A stretch of 17,867 bases of DNA from CAZSAT01 sp964604675 (GCA_964604675.1 CAZSAT010000138.1:1-17867), one strand, 5' to 3'; positions 9,729 to 17,472 are shown, counted from the first letter of the stretch. A program made the numbers and translations. Notes: generated from the letters alone by a model not told the origin.

Positions 9729-10816
9729 TCCTCGGGATCTGGGCCTGCAGCACCCCAGCGCCGTCCGGGTCCAGCACCTCTGCAGCGGAGCAGGGCCCAC
9801 GGCCCGAGACCGCGGGCCAGGCGATGCCACCGATCCCGGCGGACCACGTAGCCTGGCGCAGCCTGCGCGAGGGCTTCGTGCGCGATCCTCACTTCTACGG
9901 CGAGCCGAGCTGGGACGAGGTGGCGATGCGGGTGCTGGGGCACCTCTCGGCGGCCGAGCGCGATCGCGCGCGTCTCGCGTCAACGCTCGGAGATCCGGTC
10001 GGCTGCACGGCAGCGTACGAGCGGCTGGCGGCTCGCATCGAGGACGCAGGCGTGGACGGCGGCGTGGCTGGGGAGATCGGTGGCCTGCTCCGCGACGCCG
10101 CCCGCCGCGACGCTGCGTACTGTGCGGGCGGGTGGACCCGCGACGCCGCCCTCGTCGAGCTGTCCCTCGACCGCTTCGAGGACTTCGACGACCGCCACCG
10201 CCTGCGCGTGGAGCTGTACCGCGCGTACCTCGACTGGACCGACCCCCTCCGGCCCGAGCACGTCTGGGGCTATTGGCCCGAGGCGGTCCAGGCGCCGGCG
10301 CGCTTCACCGCGCAGGGCCTCGGCGCACTCCCCACCGGCGACAGCTACGTCGACACCGCTGGCGAGCCCGGACCCAAGGGCATCGGTCGCCTCGCACGGC
10401 TCGATGTCGACGACCCCGTGCACCGTGCGTGGCTGGAGCGCTGGGCAGAGCGCCTGAACAACGCGCTGGCCGTGGACCCGGCGCAGGTTCCACCGCTCGT
10501 CGAGCAGCTGGTCTCCGAGCTCGACGCCCACGGGCACGGCAGCCGCTACTACAACATCAAGGCGGCCCGGAACGAAGCCGTGCGGGTGCTGGCGCGCGCC
10601 GGAGCGCACGAGCGTGCGGTGGAGGTCCTCCGTCGAGCCTTCCCCTTGCACCACCAGGACTGGGTGTGCCCCAACCGGGAGGGCATCCTGCGGGGGCTCG
10701 AAGGCCGGCTTTGGCTCGCGTCGGGCGACACCGAGCGCGCCGCTGCGGCACTCGACGACGCCGTGGTGGTGGGCGAGGCCTGGCTCGAGCAGATCCTGGC
10801 CGCCCGGGGCCCGTGA
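9701..10816 (+). CDS. Probable lipoprotein of unknown function with TPR-like C-terminus
   Basis: A protein of 371 residues if it starts at GTG 9701. That start lies inside the ATPase gene (28-bp overlap) and gives a lipoprotein-type signal: a hydrophobic run LGLLPRYLILGIWAC with Cys at residue 16. Trp at the -2 position is unusual for a lipobox, so lipidation is probable, not certain. Next comes a low-complexity Ser/Ala/Pro linker (about 17-45), typical after a lipidated cysteine. The rest is largely helical. The C-terminal third (YYNIKAARNEAVRVLARAG, HERAVEVLRRAF, LEGRLWLASGDTERAAAALD) has the spacing of tetratricopeptide-like helix pairs. An ATG at about 9824 is an alternative start and would remove the signal. 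I do not recognise the family. It probably shares a transcript with the ATPase, which suggests the two act together across or at the membrane. Confidence 0.75.
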   Translation: MLGLLPRYLILGIWACSTPAPSGSSTSAAEQGPRPETAGQAMPPIPADHVAWRSLREGFVRDPHFYGEPSWDEVAMRVLGHLSAAERDRARLASTLGDPVGCTAAYERLAARIEDAGVDGGVAGEIGGLLRDAARRDAAYCAGGWTRDAALVELSLDRFEDFDDRHRLRVELYRAYLDWTDPLRPEHVWGYWPEAVQAPARFTAQGLGALPTGDSYVDTAGEPGPKGIGRLARLDVDDPVHRAWLERWAERLNNALAVDPAQVPPLVEQLVSELDAHGHGSRYYNIKAARNEAVRVLARAGAHERAVEVLRRAFPLHHQDWVCPNREGILRGLEGRLWLASGDTERAAAALDDAVVVGEAWLEQILAARGP

Positions 10817-10865
10817 CCGGCCCGCCTGGAGCAAGCACGCGACTCGAGATTACCTGATTGGTGCT

Positions 10866-11654
10866 CTACTTCGCGCAGCGGAAGCCGCTCGTCTTGCGGC
10901 GGATCTCGGCCAGGAACTGCAGCCGCTCCGTCCACGGCTCCTGCTCCAGCTCGTAGTAGTAGCTGCCACCGCGCACCCGCCGGTACACGCCGTGCTCCGG
11001 GCCCCGGAAGTTGACGTGCAGGCGGGGCACGGGGAGCTCTCGCACGTCGCTCCAGGACTGGGCGTCGTTGTCGGCGGTCCACTCCCAGGCGTTGCCGAAC
11101 AGGTCGCAGACCCCCTCGGCCGAGTTCCCGGTCGGGTAGGCGCAGGCGGGGCTGGTCCACTGCGCTCCGTCGCTGGCGTCGTAGCTGTCCCCGCCGATCA
11201 TGCCGTCGTTCATCGCGCCGACCACGTAGTCCGGTCCCCACGGGTAGAGGCGTCCGTCGGTGCTGTAGGCGGCGCGCTCCCACTCCGCGTCGGTGGGCAG
11301 GCGCTTCCCGCGCCAGGCGCAATAGGCCGTGGCGTCGTACCAGTTGACCAGCACCACGGGGTGGTCGTCGCGGCCCGTCGGCGGCTTGCCGCCCTGCCAG
11401 TTGAAGCCCAGCTCGTCGGCCCACGGCTCGGCCACCCAGGGGATGCGGTAGCCGGTGGCCTGCACGAACGCGAGGTAGTCCTGGTTGGTCACCTCGGTGC
11501 GGTCCAGGAAGAAGCCCGACACCCAGGCCAGCTCGCTGTGGCGGCCGGGGCCGGGGATCGCTCGGGGCCAGCCGAAGTAGAAGAGCTCGCCGGGCACGGC
11601 GACCATGCCATCGGGTGGGCTTCCGAGGCAGCCCAGGAGCATCACCAGGCGCAT
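10866..11654 (-). CDS. SUMF1-domain lipoprotein B (formylglycine-enzyme fold, no catalytic cysteines)
   Basis: A 262-residue protein of the sulfatase-modifying-factor (SUMF1/FGE-sulfatase) fold. It starts MRLVMLLGC, a nine-residue lipoprotein-like signal with Cys9. Fold hallmarks: DRTEVTNQDYLAFV (51-64), HPVVLVNWYDATAYCAWRGKRLPTDAEWERAA (98-129), GNAWEW (187-192), RRVRGGSYYY (225-234) and the C-terminal GFRCAK. In true formylglycine-generating enzymes the GGS is followed by a copper-binding C-x4-C; here it is GGSYYYELEQ with no cysteine, so sulfatase activation is not expected. Related proteins serve other oxidative or purely binding roles. The ATG at 11654 overlaps the end of the preceding SUMF1 gene by 13 bp. 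It is the last gene of the minus-strand run and is convergent with the lipoprotein gene to its left (49-bp gap, no clear terminator seen). Confidence 0.87.
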   Translation of the reverse strand: MRLVMLLGCLGSPPDGMVAVPGELFYFGWPRAIPGPGRHSELAWVSGFFLDRTEVTNQDYLAFVQATGYRIPWVAEPWADELGFNWQGGKPPTGRDDHPVVLVNWYDATAYCAWRGKRLPTDAEWERAAYSTDGRLYPWGPDYVVGAMNDGMIGGDSYDASDGAQWTSPACAYPTGNSAEGVCDLFGNAWEWTADNDAQSWSDVRELPVPRLHVNFRGPEHGVYRRVRGGSYYYELEQEPWTERLQFLAEIRRKTSGFRCAK

Positions 11655-12415
11655 CGCACCCCCAGCGTCTCGCGGCGCTCTTCGGGGCGAGCAGGCTCGC
11701 GGTGGGTGGCCGTGCAGTAGCTCGGGAGGTTGATCCAGCTGCCACCGCGGATCACGTCCCAGGGGGTGTCGCCGCCCCCCACGGCGTCGTGGTGGTAGGT
11801 CGAGCTGGTCCACTCCCACACGTTGCCGGCGTAGTTCACGCCGTCCTCGCGGGTGCGCGTCTCGGGGCGGGCCTCGTCCACGGACCAGGTCATGTAGCCT
11901 TCGAGGAAGGCGTACTTTCCCGCCGAGTACCAGTTGCCGAAGTGGTCCTTCGGCTCGTCGCCCCAGCTGTACTTGCCCCCCGAGATGCCCCGGGCGGCCC
12001 GCTCCCACTCCCACTCGGTCGGCAGGCGCCCGCCAGCCCAGGCGCAGAAGGCCTCGGCCTCGAAGCGTGAGATCAGGAAGACCGGGTGCTCGGAGGTCCG
12101 TCCGAGAGCGCGGTCGGCGTGCTCGACCTCGGCGTGGTCTTCGAGCCAGGCCAGGCCGGACGCGGACCAGAGCGCCGGGTCGCGGTAGCCGCCGGCGTCC
12201 ACGAAGGCCTGGTACTGCCCCAGGCTGACCTCGGTGGCGCCGATGGAGAAGGCGGGGAGCTCGACCTGCCGTCGGGGCGCCTCGTCGGGCACCGCGTCGT
12301 TGCCCAGCCACGCCGCGCCGCCGGCGATGGCCGACGCTCTCAACAAGCCCGCCGGCGCCTGGCCTGCGGAGCCGGGCGCCGCGAGCGGGGAGCAGCCCGC
12401 CAGGACGAGGATCAG
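11642..12415 (-). CDS. SUMF1-domain lipoprotein A, probable CTG start
   Basis: A second SUMF1-fold protein, 257 residues from the chosen start. Hallmarks: WLGNDAVPDEAPRRQVELPAF (36-56), IGATEVSLGQYQAFV (58-72), HPVFLISRFEAEAFCAWAGGRLPTEWEWERAAR (110-142), GNVWEW (197-202), IRGGSWINLPSYC (222-234) and GVRCAW at the end. Aligned to formylglycine-generating enzyme, the first catalytic cysteine is Asn229 and only the second, Cys234, remains, so classical activity is unlikely. No ATG, GTG or TTG in frame gives a sensible N-terminus before the domain. CTG at 12415-12413 gives MILVLAGC plus a Ser/Pro/Ala linker, a very short lipoprotein signal, and overlaps the dehydrogenase stop as CTGA. A GGAG lies 11 bases upstream. 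A GTG at the AVPDEAP valine is a fallback but would cut the domain. It is adjacent and paralogous to SUMF1 protein B. Confidence 0.82.
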   Translation of the reverse strand: MILVLAGCSPLAAPGSAGQAPAGLLRASAIAGGAAWLGNDAVPDEAPRRQVELPAFSIGATEVSLGQYQAFVDAGGYRDPALWSASGLAWLEDHAEVEHADRALGRTSEHPVFLISRFEAEAFCAWAGGRLPTEWEWERAARGISGGKYSWGDEPKDHFGNWYSAGKYAFLEGYMTWSVDEARPETRTREDGVNYAGNVWEWTSSTYHHDAVGGGDTPWDVIRGGSWINLPSYCTATHREPARPEERRETLGVRCAW

Positions 12416-13965
12416 CGGAACAGCTTCTCCAGCAGGCCGCGGTTGCCTTGCAACGCCGTTCGCTGGAGGTAGAAGCCCAGCCCGCGTTCGGCGCCGAGCT
12501 CCTCGCCGCCACCCGCGCGGCCCGGGCCGCCGTGCACCAGCTGCGGAAGCACCATGCCGTGCGGCGTGGCCTGGTCGGCGACCTTGGTGTCCAGGAGGAG
12601 CACCCGCCCGTTCCACGCGGCGATGCCGAGGCCGGCGGCCTTCAGGAACGCGCGGTCGTCGCTCAGCACGGTGGTCACCAGGGAGCCGCCACCCAAGGCC
12701 ACGAGGTCCACGGCGTCGTCAGCGCTGCCGTCGTAGGCCAAGAGCGTCACCACGGGGCCGAAGACCTCGTGGTCGTGCACATCGGTGGCGGCGCGCGCGT
12801 CGTCCACGGTCAGCACGATGGGGGCCGCGTAGTAGCCCTTGCCCTCCGGGGCACCGACCGGGCTCACCTCGACCGGCGACCCGTACGCGAGGGTGGCCTG
12901 CGCGGCGAGCTTCCGCACACCCTCCCGGTAGTCGCGGAGCTGGGAGGCGGTGGTGAGCGGGCCCATGGTGACGGTGCTGTCCGCCGGGTTGCCCACGACC
13001 AGGCGGTCGAGCTCGGCCCCGAGGTCCTCGGCGAAGCTGGCGACCAGCGCGCTCGGCACGAAGACCCGCCGGATGGCGGTGCACTTCTGGCCGGTCTTCT
13101 GGGTCATCTCCTTGGCGACGGAGCGGACCGCCGTGCGCCAGAGGTCGTCGTCGTGTTGCACGTCCGGCCCGACGACCATGGCGTTCAGGGAGTCCGCCTC
13201 GACGTTCACGCGGGTCGACGCCTTGACCGGGCCGTCGCCCCCCCGGAGCAGCGCGCCGGTGTCGGCGGAGCCGGTGAAGGCCAGCACGTCCTGCCCGCCG
13301 AGGTGGTCGAGCAGGTCGCCCGCCGAGCCGGCGATGAGCTGGAAGGTCCCCGCGGGGAGCACCTCGGCCTCCACCAGGACCTTCGTCATCTCGTAGGTCA
13401 GCCACGAGGTCGAGGTGGCCGGCTTGGTGACCACCGGCATGCCGGCGAGCAGCGCGCAGGCCGCCTTCTCGAAGGTGCCCCAGGCGGGGAAGTTGAAGGC
13501 GTTCACGTGCACGGCTGCGCCGCGCCGGGGAACCGCCACGTGGGTCCCGCAGAAGCGTGCGCCCTGTGCGAGCTTGACGGGGTCCTCCTCCACCAGGTGC
13601 TTCGCGTCGCCCAGGCTCTTGCCCAGGTAGGCGTAGTAGGAGAGCGTGCCGGTGGCGCCGTCCACGTCGAACTTGGCGTCGCCGCGGGTGTTGCCCCCGT
13701 TGCGCTGAGCCACGCGGATCAGCTCCTCGCGCTTGGCGTACAGGGCCTTCGACATGGCCTTGAGCAAGGCACCGCGCTCGGCGAAGGTCATGGCTCGGAG
13801 CGTCGGACCTCCCACCGTGCGGGCGTGCTCCAGCACGGCGGCGAAGTCGAGGCCGCGGGTGGAGGTCTCCGCGACGGGCTCCTCGGTGGCGGGGTCGACG
13901 AGGGGGCGGAAGGGGGCGGTGCCCTCCTGCCACGCGTCGAGCACGTAGTTCTGGAGACGGACCAA
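12412..13965 (-). CDS. BoxD/PaaZ-like aldehyde dehydrogenase
   Basis: An NAD(P)-dependent aldehyde dehydrogenase, 517 residues. The sequence resembles 3,4-dehydroadipyl-CoA semialdehyde dehydrogenase (BoxD) and the N-terminal domain of PaaZ: VNAFNFPAWGTFEKA (154-168, catalytic Asn158), VVTKPATSTSWLT, AFTGSADTGALLRG (229-242), RVNVEADSLNA (252-262, general-base-type Glu256), and TGQKCTAIRRVFVP (291-304, nucleophile Cys295). The length fits BoxD; the C-terminal hydratase domain of PaaZ is absent. BoxD oxidises a CoA-linked semialdehyde in aerobic benzoyl-CoA breakdown, but none of the other box or paa genes is in the window, so the substrate may differ. The start is TTG at 13965, chosen because GGAGG precedes it by four bases and the protein opens MVRLQNYV as in relatives. 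It starts 25 bp after the peptidase gene and its stop overlaps the SUMF1 A start. Confidence 0.88.
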   Translation of the reverse strand: MVRLQNYVLDAWQEGTAPFRPLVDPATEEPVAETSTRGLDFAAVLEHARTVGGPTLRAMTFAERGALLKAMSKALYAKREELIRVAQRNGGNTRGDAKFDVDGATGTLSYYAYLGKSLGDAKHLVEEDPVKLAQGARFCGTHVAVPRRGAAVHVNAFNFPAWGTFEKAACALLAGMPVVTKPATSTSWLTYEMTKVLVEAEVLPAGTFQLIAGSAGDLLDHLGGQDVLAFTGSADTGALLRGGDGPVKASTRVNVEADSLNAMVVGPDVQHDDDLWRTAVRSVAKEMTQKTGQKCTAIRRVFVPSALVASFAEDLGAELDRLVVGNPADSTVTMGPLTTASQLRDYREGVRKLAAQATLAYGSPVEVSPVGAPEGKGYYAAPIVLTVDDARAATDVHDHEVFGPVVTLLAYDGSADDAVDLVALGGGSLVTTVLSDDRAFLKAAGLGIAAWNGRVLLLDTKVADQATPHGMVLPQLVHGGPGRAGGGEELGAERGLGFYLQRTALQGNRGLLEKLFR

Positions 13966-13969
13966 GGAA

Positions 13970-13974
13970 CCTCC
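13970..13974 (-). promoter_or_regulatory. Ribosome binding site deciding a TTG start
   Basis: On the minus strand GGAGG stands four bases before TTG at 13965-13963. It is the best Shine-Dalgarno match near the aldehyde dehydrogenase start and supports TTG over the longer open frame. Confidence 0.7.
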
Positions 13975-13990
13975 GGGCTGGCAGAGGCCT

Positions 13991-16084
13991 CTAACGCCTT
14001 CCGGCGTCGCTTTCTGCCACGTCGAGCCCGAGCTCCTCGAGCACCCGGGTGTCGCCGGCGATGTCACGCAGCAGCCACGCGAGGAAGCGCACGTCGACGT
14101 GGATGGAGCGCGTCATCTCGGGGGTGTAGCGCCAGTCGGCGGCCATGCCCTCCCAGTTTCGATCGAAGACCACGCCCACCACCTCGCCCTGGGCGTTGAG
14201 CGTCGGCGACCCGGAGTTGCCACCGGTGTTGTCGAGGGTGGAGAGGAAGTTCAAGGGCACCGGTCCCGCGGTCGTGGCCCGAGCGCGCACGTCGACCGGC
14301 ACCTCGAAGGGTGACGCGCCATGCTTCGCGATCATGCCCTGGAGGGTGGTGCGGGTTCCGTAGGTGACCGCCTCGGCGGGCGCGTAGCCCGCGATCCGTC
14401 CGTAGGACACGCGGACCGTGCCGTTGGCGTCCGGGTAGGCGGCGCCTCCGGAGGCGCGGAGGGCGTCGATGTAGATGGGGCGGAGGCGGAGCAGGGCGCC
14501 GTGGGTGGCATCGGCCTCGTCCTCCAAGGAGTCTCGCCAGCGCTCCATGGCCACTGCGAGCTGCACCCAGGGGTCGGTCGACGCCTCGAGGTCGGCGCGG
14601 GTCGCCTCCATCAGCGCCATGCGCGCGTCGTGGCTCGCGAGCTGGGGCCGAGAGAACAGCTGCGTGAGGCCGGCCTCGATGCCCCCCACCTCCGCGAGCC
14701 ATGCGTCCAGGGGGGGGATGCGTTGGCCTTCGGGGAGCTCCTGGCTGCGGGTGAGCAGGATGCGCATCACGTCCATGTCCGCCCGGAGGTACAGGCTGCG
14801 ATCCAGCTGATCGATGCCGTCCACCAAGCCCTGGCGATCGCGTTGTTGGTAGCCGCGACGGCGCTCCTCGTCCGGCTTCTCGCTCTCCAGCGCCAGGCGG
14901 TAGGCGGTCCGGGTGGTGCGCAGGAGCTGCGGGTACCACCCGGTCAGGCCGACCAGCCGGTCGCGGGCGGCCGTGGCGTGCTGGGACACGAGGACCTGCT
15001 CCAGCTCTTCGAGTCCGTCGGCGTAGCGCTTCTGGCGCGACCGCTTCTCGTCGACCCAGGCGTGGAGGGCGGCTTCGTCGTCGGCCTTCGCCTGCACGAG
15101 CCCCTGGCTGTCGAAGTTGTCGAGCATGCCGAGGTAGCTCTTGCCCGCGTTGGACAAGGTGAACAGGGCCTCGTTGACCCGTCGGTGGGCATCGGCGCTG
15201 TCCTTCGCCCGCACCTTCAGGGCGGCCATCAGCTCGGCAAAGAGCTCCACCCCGTCGCGGTAGCGCACGTCGCGGGCCTGGCGCAGCTCGCTGGCGGTTC
15301 CGTTCCTCGCGGTCGTCCAGGGATAGCCCGCCATCAGCACGAAGTCGCCGTCGTCCACGCCGTCCGACGACACGGTCAGGTGGTGCTCGGGCTGGTACGG
15401 CACGTTGCCTTCGTCGAAGGCGGCGGGCCCGTCGGCGCCCACATAGGCGCGGACGAGGGCGACATCGGCGGTGTGGCGTGGCCACATCCAGTTGTCGTCC
15501 TCACCTCCGAACATCGCCAGCGCGTCGGGCGGCGCGTACACCAGCCGCAGGTCGCGCAGCTCGGTCTGCTCCACCAGCACGTAGCGCGCGCCACCGTCGA
15601 AGCGGGCCACGTCGCAGCGTCGGCCCTCGGCGCAGCCCGCCGAGAGGCGCACGCGGTTGGCTTCGACGATGCGGTGGCGCTCGAGGTCGCTCGTCTTGTT
15701 GTCGATCCCGGTGTGCACCTGATCGGTCACGTCGCGCATGCCCTCGAGCACGTAGAGCCGTGCCTGCGGACCGCCCGAGCGCTCGTCCGCTCGGGTTGCG
15801 GCGTAGAAGCCGTCCTTCACCAGGTCTTCGTCGTCCAGCGACGCGTGCTGCATCAGGGATCGCACGCAGTGGGCGTTGGTCAGGAGCAGGCCGTCTTCCG
15901 ACACGAACGACGCGGTGCAGTTGCCCAGGTAGGCCACCGCGCCCAACAACCCGCCGCCGGGCGCGAGGTCGTCGAGCTCGGCCTGCAGCCCAGCAGCCTG
16001 CAGGGTGGCGGCCAGCTCGGGGAGTTGATCGGGGAGCCACATGCCCTCTTCGGCGAGGGCGGTCAGTGCGAAGGCGAGGATCAT
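13991..16084 (-). CDS. S46 family dipeptidyl-peptidase, DPP11-like
   Basis: An exported serine exopeptidase of family S46 that removes dipeptides from peptide N-termini, 697 residues, normal for DPP7/DPP11. The family's mature start EEGMWLPDQLPEL follows a signal of only about 11 residues. The catalytic triad is visible: His72 in LLTNAHCV, Asp207 in WPRHTADVAL, and Ser624 in DNTGGNSGSP. The helical domain that caps the active site lies between roughly 280 and 530. At serine plus 18 the residue is Arg642 (VFDRNWEG). In Porphyromonas gingivalis DPP11 the equivalent Arg673 sets preference for Asp or Glu at P1, whereas DPP7 has Gly, so an acidic specificity is predicted. The ATG is preceded by AGGA about eight bases upstream, and no alternative start lengthens the signal. 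It probably heads an operon with the aldehyde dehydrogenase and two SUMF1 genes, or follows the envelope-protein gene 46 bp upstream. Confidence 0.94.
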   Translation of the reverse strand: MILAFALTALAEEGMWLPDQLPELAATLQAAGLQAELDDLAPGGGLLGAVAYLGNCTASFVSEDGLLLTNAHCVRSLMQHASLDDEDLVKDGFYAATRADERSGGPQARLYVLEGMRDVTDQVHTGIDNKTSDLERHRIVEANRVRLSAGCAEGRRCDVARFDGGARYVLVEQTELRDLRLVYAPPDALAMFGGEDDNWMWPRHTADVALVRAYVGADGPAAFDEGNVPYQPEHHLTVSSDGVDDGDFVLMAGYPWTTARNGTASELRQARDVRYRDGVELFAELMAALKVRAKDSADAHRRVNEALFTLSNAGKSYLGMLDNFDSQGLVQAKADDEAALHAWVDEKRSRQKRYADGLEELEQVLVSQHATAARDRLVGLTGWYPQLLRTTRTAYRLALESEKPDEERRRGYQQRDRQGLVDGIDQLDRSLYLRADMDVMRILLTRSQELPEGQRIPPLDAWLAEVGGIEAGLTQLFSRPQLASHDARMALMEATRADLEASTDPWVQLAVAMERWRDSLEDEADATHGALLRLRPIYIDALRASGGAAYPDANGTVRVSYGRIAGYAPAEAVTYGTRTTLQGMIAKHGASPFEVPVDVRARATTAGPVPLNFLSTLDNTGGNSGSPTLNAQGEVVGVVFDRNWEGMAADWRYTPEMTRSIHVDVRFLAWLLRDIAGDTRVLEELGLDVAESDAGRR

Positions 16085-16130
16085 CGGGACGTTCCTGGAA
16101 CGCCTCGACTCTACCGTGCCTCTGCGGCGC

Positions 16131-17378
16131 TCAATCCTTGAAGATGAGCCAGCCCGCGAGCAGGAACAGGGGCACCGGCGCCCAGTAGAGCTGCAGGAGC
16201 GGGTTCGAGTAGGGCCACCAGCGCGTGTACTTGGCCTTGACGCTCAGCGGCATCGGGTGGCTGGCGCCGTCACGGATGTCGAGCTGGGTGACGGCGCTCT
16301 CGAAGCTGCCGAGCAGGGCGTCGTCGCCTTCTTCGGCGAAGGCGATGCAGGTGAGCCCGAGCTCGCCATACGCCGTGTAGAAGAGCGCCGCGGTCACCGG
16401 GTCGTCGAACAGCGTGCCCTCGACCTTCCAGAGGTAGGCGTCGCGCTCGTCGTCCAGGTGCACGAAGTCGATCTGGCCGTCGTCGCGCGGCTGGATCGGG
16501 TTGTCGGCCAGCACGTCGAGGTAGATCTCCTCGGTGCCGGTGACGATCTCGACCTTGCCCCCGCGGAGCATGACGCGCGAGAAGGTCAGGAAGTTCTCGC
16601 GTGCCACCTCGGATCGCTCGGGATCGAGCACCTCGAGGGTGGCGTCGACCTGGGTCCGGCACTTGAAGGTCTGCTTGGCGAGCTGGGACTCGTCGACCAC
16701 GTAGAAGTCGGCGAGCGCGCCCGAGAACTCGGACTCCCCCCCGACGCGGTCGTTGCTCAGCCGGCGGGACTCGTCCAAGGTGAGCGCGCGCCAGCCGTTG
16801 GGCAGCGTGATGTCGTAGCCCGCTTCGGCGCTCACGCGCCCACGGGGAAGCTCTTCGGCCGGCACCGGCGGGGTGTCGACCGTGATCATGTCGAGCACCT
16901 CGTCCATGACGAGCTTCACGTGCTCGGGGTCGTCGACCTTCGAGGTCTTCACCGTGAGGGAGACGCCGGCGCCCGCCACGGAAAAGAAGGCGACGCGCGC
17001 GAGCAGGTCCTGCTCCATCCACGTGTCGTGGACCTGCAGCGGCATGACGAACATGCGGCCGAGCTTCTCGTGCTCGATGTCTTCGAGCTCGCCGGGGGTG
17101 ATCTCGAGCACGTCGTCGTCGTTCTGGGCGAGCTGCTCCTGCACGGCTTCCCGCACCAGCTCCATGTCGGGCTGGTAGGCCGTGGCGGTGATCGCTGCGT
17201 CCGAGTACGCCTCGAGGTTGCGCATCGCGAGCTTCACCTCCGTGGTGGCGTCGCCGAGGGTGTGGCTCCACGCGGGCATCACGCCTTCCTCCTCCGGCAC
17301 CTCGACGGTGACGGGGAGGGAGGGCACGCGCAGGGTCTCAGCCGACGCGAGCTGGAGGGCGAGCAGGCTGGCGAGCAT
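16131..17378 (-). CDS. Envelope protein of unknown function with signal peptide and C-terminal membrane segment
   Basis: A protein of 415 residues from ATG 17378. The start is chosen for the AGGAG seven bases upstream and for the short signal MLASLLALQLASA; a GTG at 17405 would add nine residues ahead of the signal and is less likely. The body is acidic and mixed alpha/beta, with clusters such as EEEG, QNDDDVLEI and HLDDERDAY. Two cysteines lie far apart. At the C-terminus a single hydrophobic segment (about 394-413, LLQLYWAPVPLFLLAGWLIF) ends with a two-residue charged tail (KD), which suggests a large periplasmic domain anchored by its C-terminus in the inner membrane. I do not recognise a family. 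It lies 46 bp upstream of the S46 peptidase on the same strand and downstream of a terminator, so it could be the first gene of that transcript. Confidence 0.8.
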   Translation of the reverse strand: MLASLLALQLASAETLRVPSLPVTVEVPEEEGVMPAWSHTLGDATTEVKLAMRNLEAYSDAAITATAYQPDMELVREAVQEQLAQNDDDVLEITPGELEDIEHEKLGRMFVMPLQVHDTWMEQDLLARVAFFSVAGAGVSLTVKTSKVDDPEHVKLVMDEVLDMITVDTPPVPAEELPRGRVSAEAGYDITLPNGWRALTLDESRRLSNDRVGGESEFSGALADFYVVDESQLAKQTFKCRTQVDATLEVLDPERSEVARENFLTFSRVMLRGGKVEIVTGTEEIYLDVLADNPIQPRDDGQIDFVHLDDERDAYLWKVEGTLFDDPVTAALFYTAYGELGLTCIAFAEEGDDALLGSFESAVTQLDIRDGASHPMPLSVKAKYTRWWPYSNPLLQLYWAPVPLFLLAGWLIFKD

Positions 17379-17411
17379 GCCGAAACTCCTGGAGGTTGGC
17401 GACACTAACAG

Positions 17412-17447
17412 GAAACGACAAACCCCCGGAGCACGAGCCCCGGGGGT
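17412..17447 (-). terminator. Rho-independent terminator
   Basis: An 8-bp perfect GC-rich stem, ACCCCCGG at 17422-17429 pairing with CCGGGGGT at 17440-17447, encloses a 10-base loop. Read on the minus strand it is followed by TTTGTCGTTT, a T-rich run that is rare in this DNA. It lies 25 bp after the stop of the rightmost gene and 34 bp before the start of the next one, so it would end the incoming transcript and separate it from the envelope-protein gene. Confidence 0.8.
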
Positions 17448-17472
17448 CGGTCCATCGAAGGGCGGGTCGGGC

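Noticed and set aside
8358..9983. Upstream extension of the PP2C frame to a 787-residue protein.
   Set aside because: The extra sequence is antisense to the AAA+ gene and low in complexity; the phosphatase domain starts at the ATG at 8357.
10866..12415. Calling the SUMF1 proteins sulfatase-activating formylglycine-generating enzymes.
   Set aside because: The catalytic cysteine pair is missing in both and no sulfatase is nearby.
12412..13965. Calling the dehydrogenase full-length PaaZ.
   Set aside because: It lacks the C-terminal hydratase domain and no other paa gene is present; BoxD-like is the closer description.
16091..16101. Palindrome GTTCCTGGAAC just upstream of the S46 start, a possible operator.
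   Set aside because: Five-base arms occur by chance many times in a window this size, and it overlaps the AGGA ribosome binding site, which explains part of it.
12448..16141. Two long plus-strand open frames (583 and 606 codons) opposite the dehydrogenase and the S46 peptidase.
   Set aside because: Both are antisense to genes with complete catalytic residues and have composition typical of antisense frames in GC-rich DNA.
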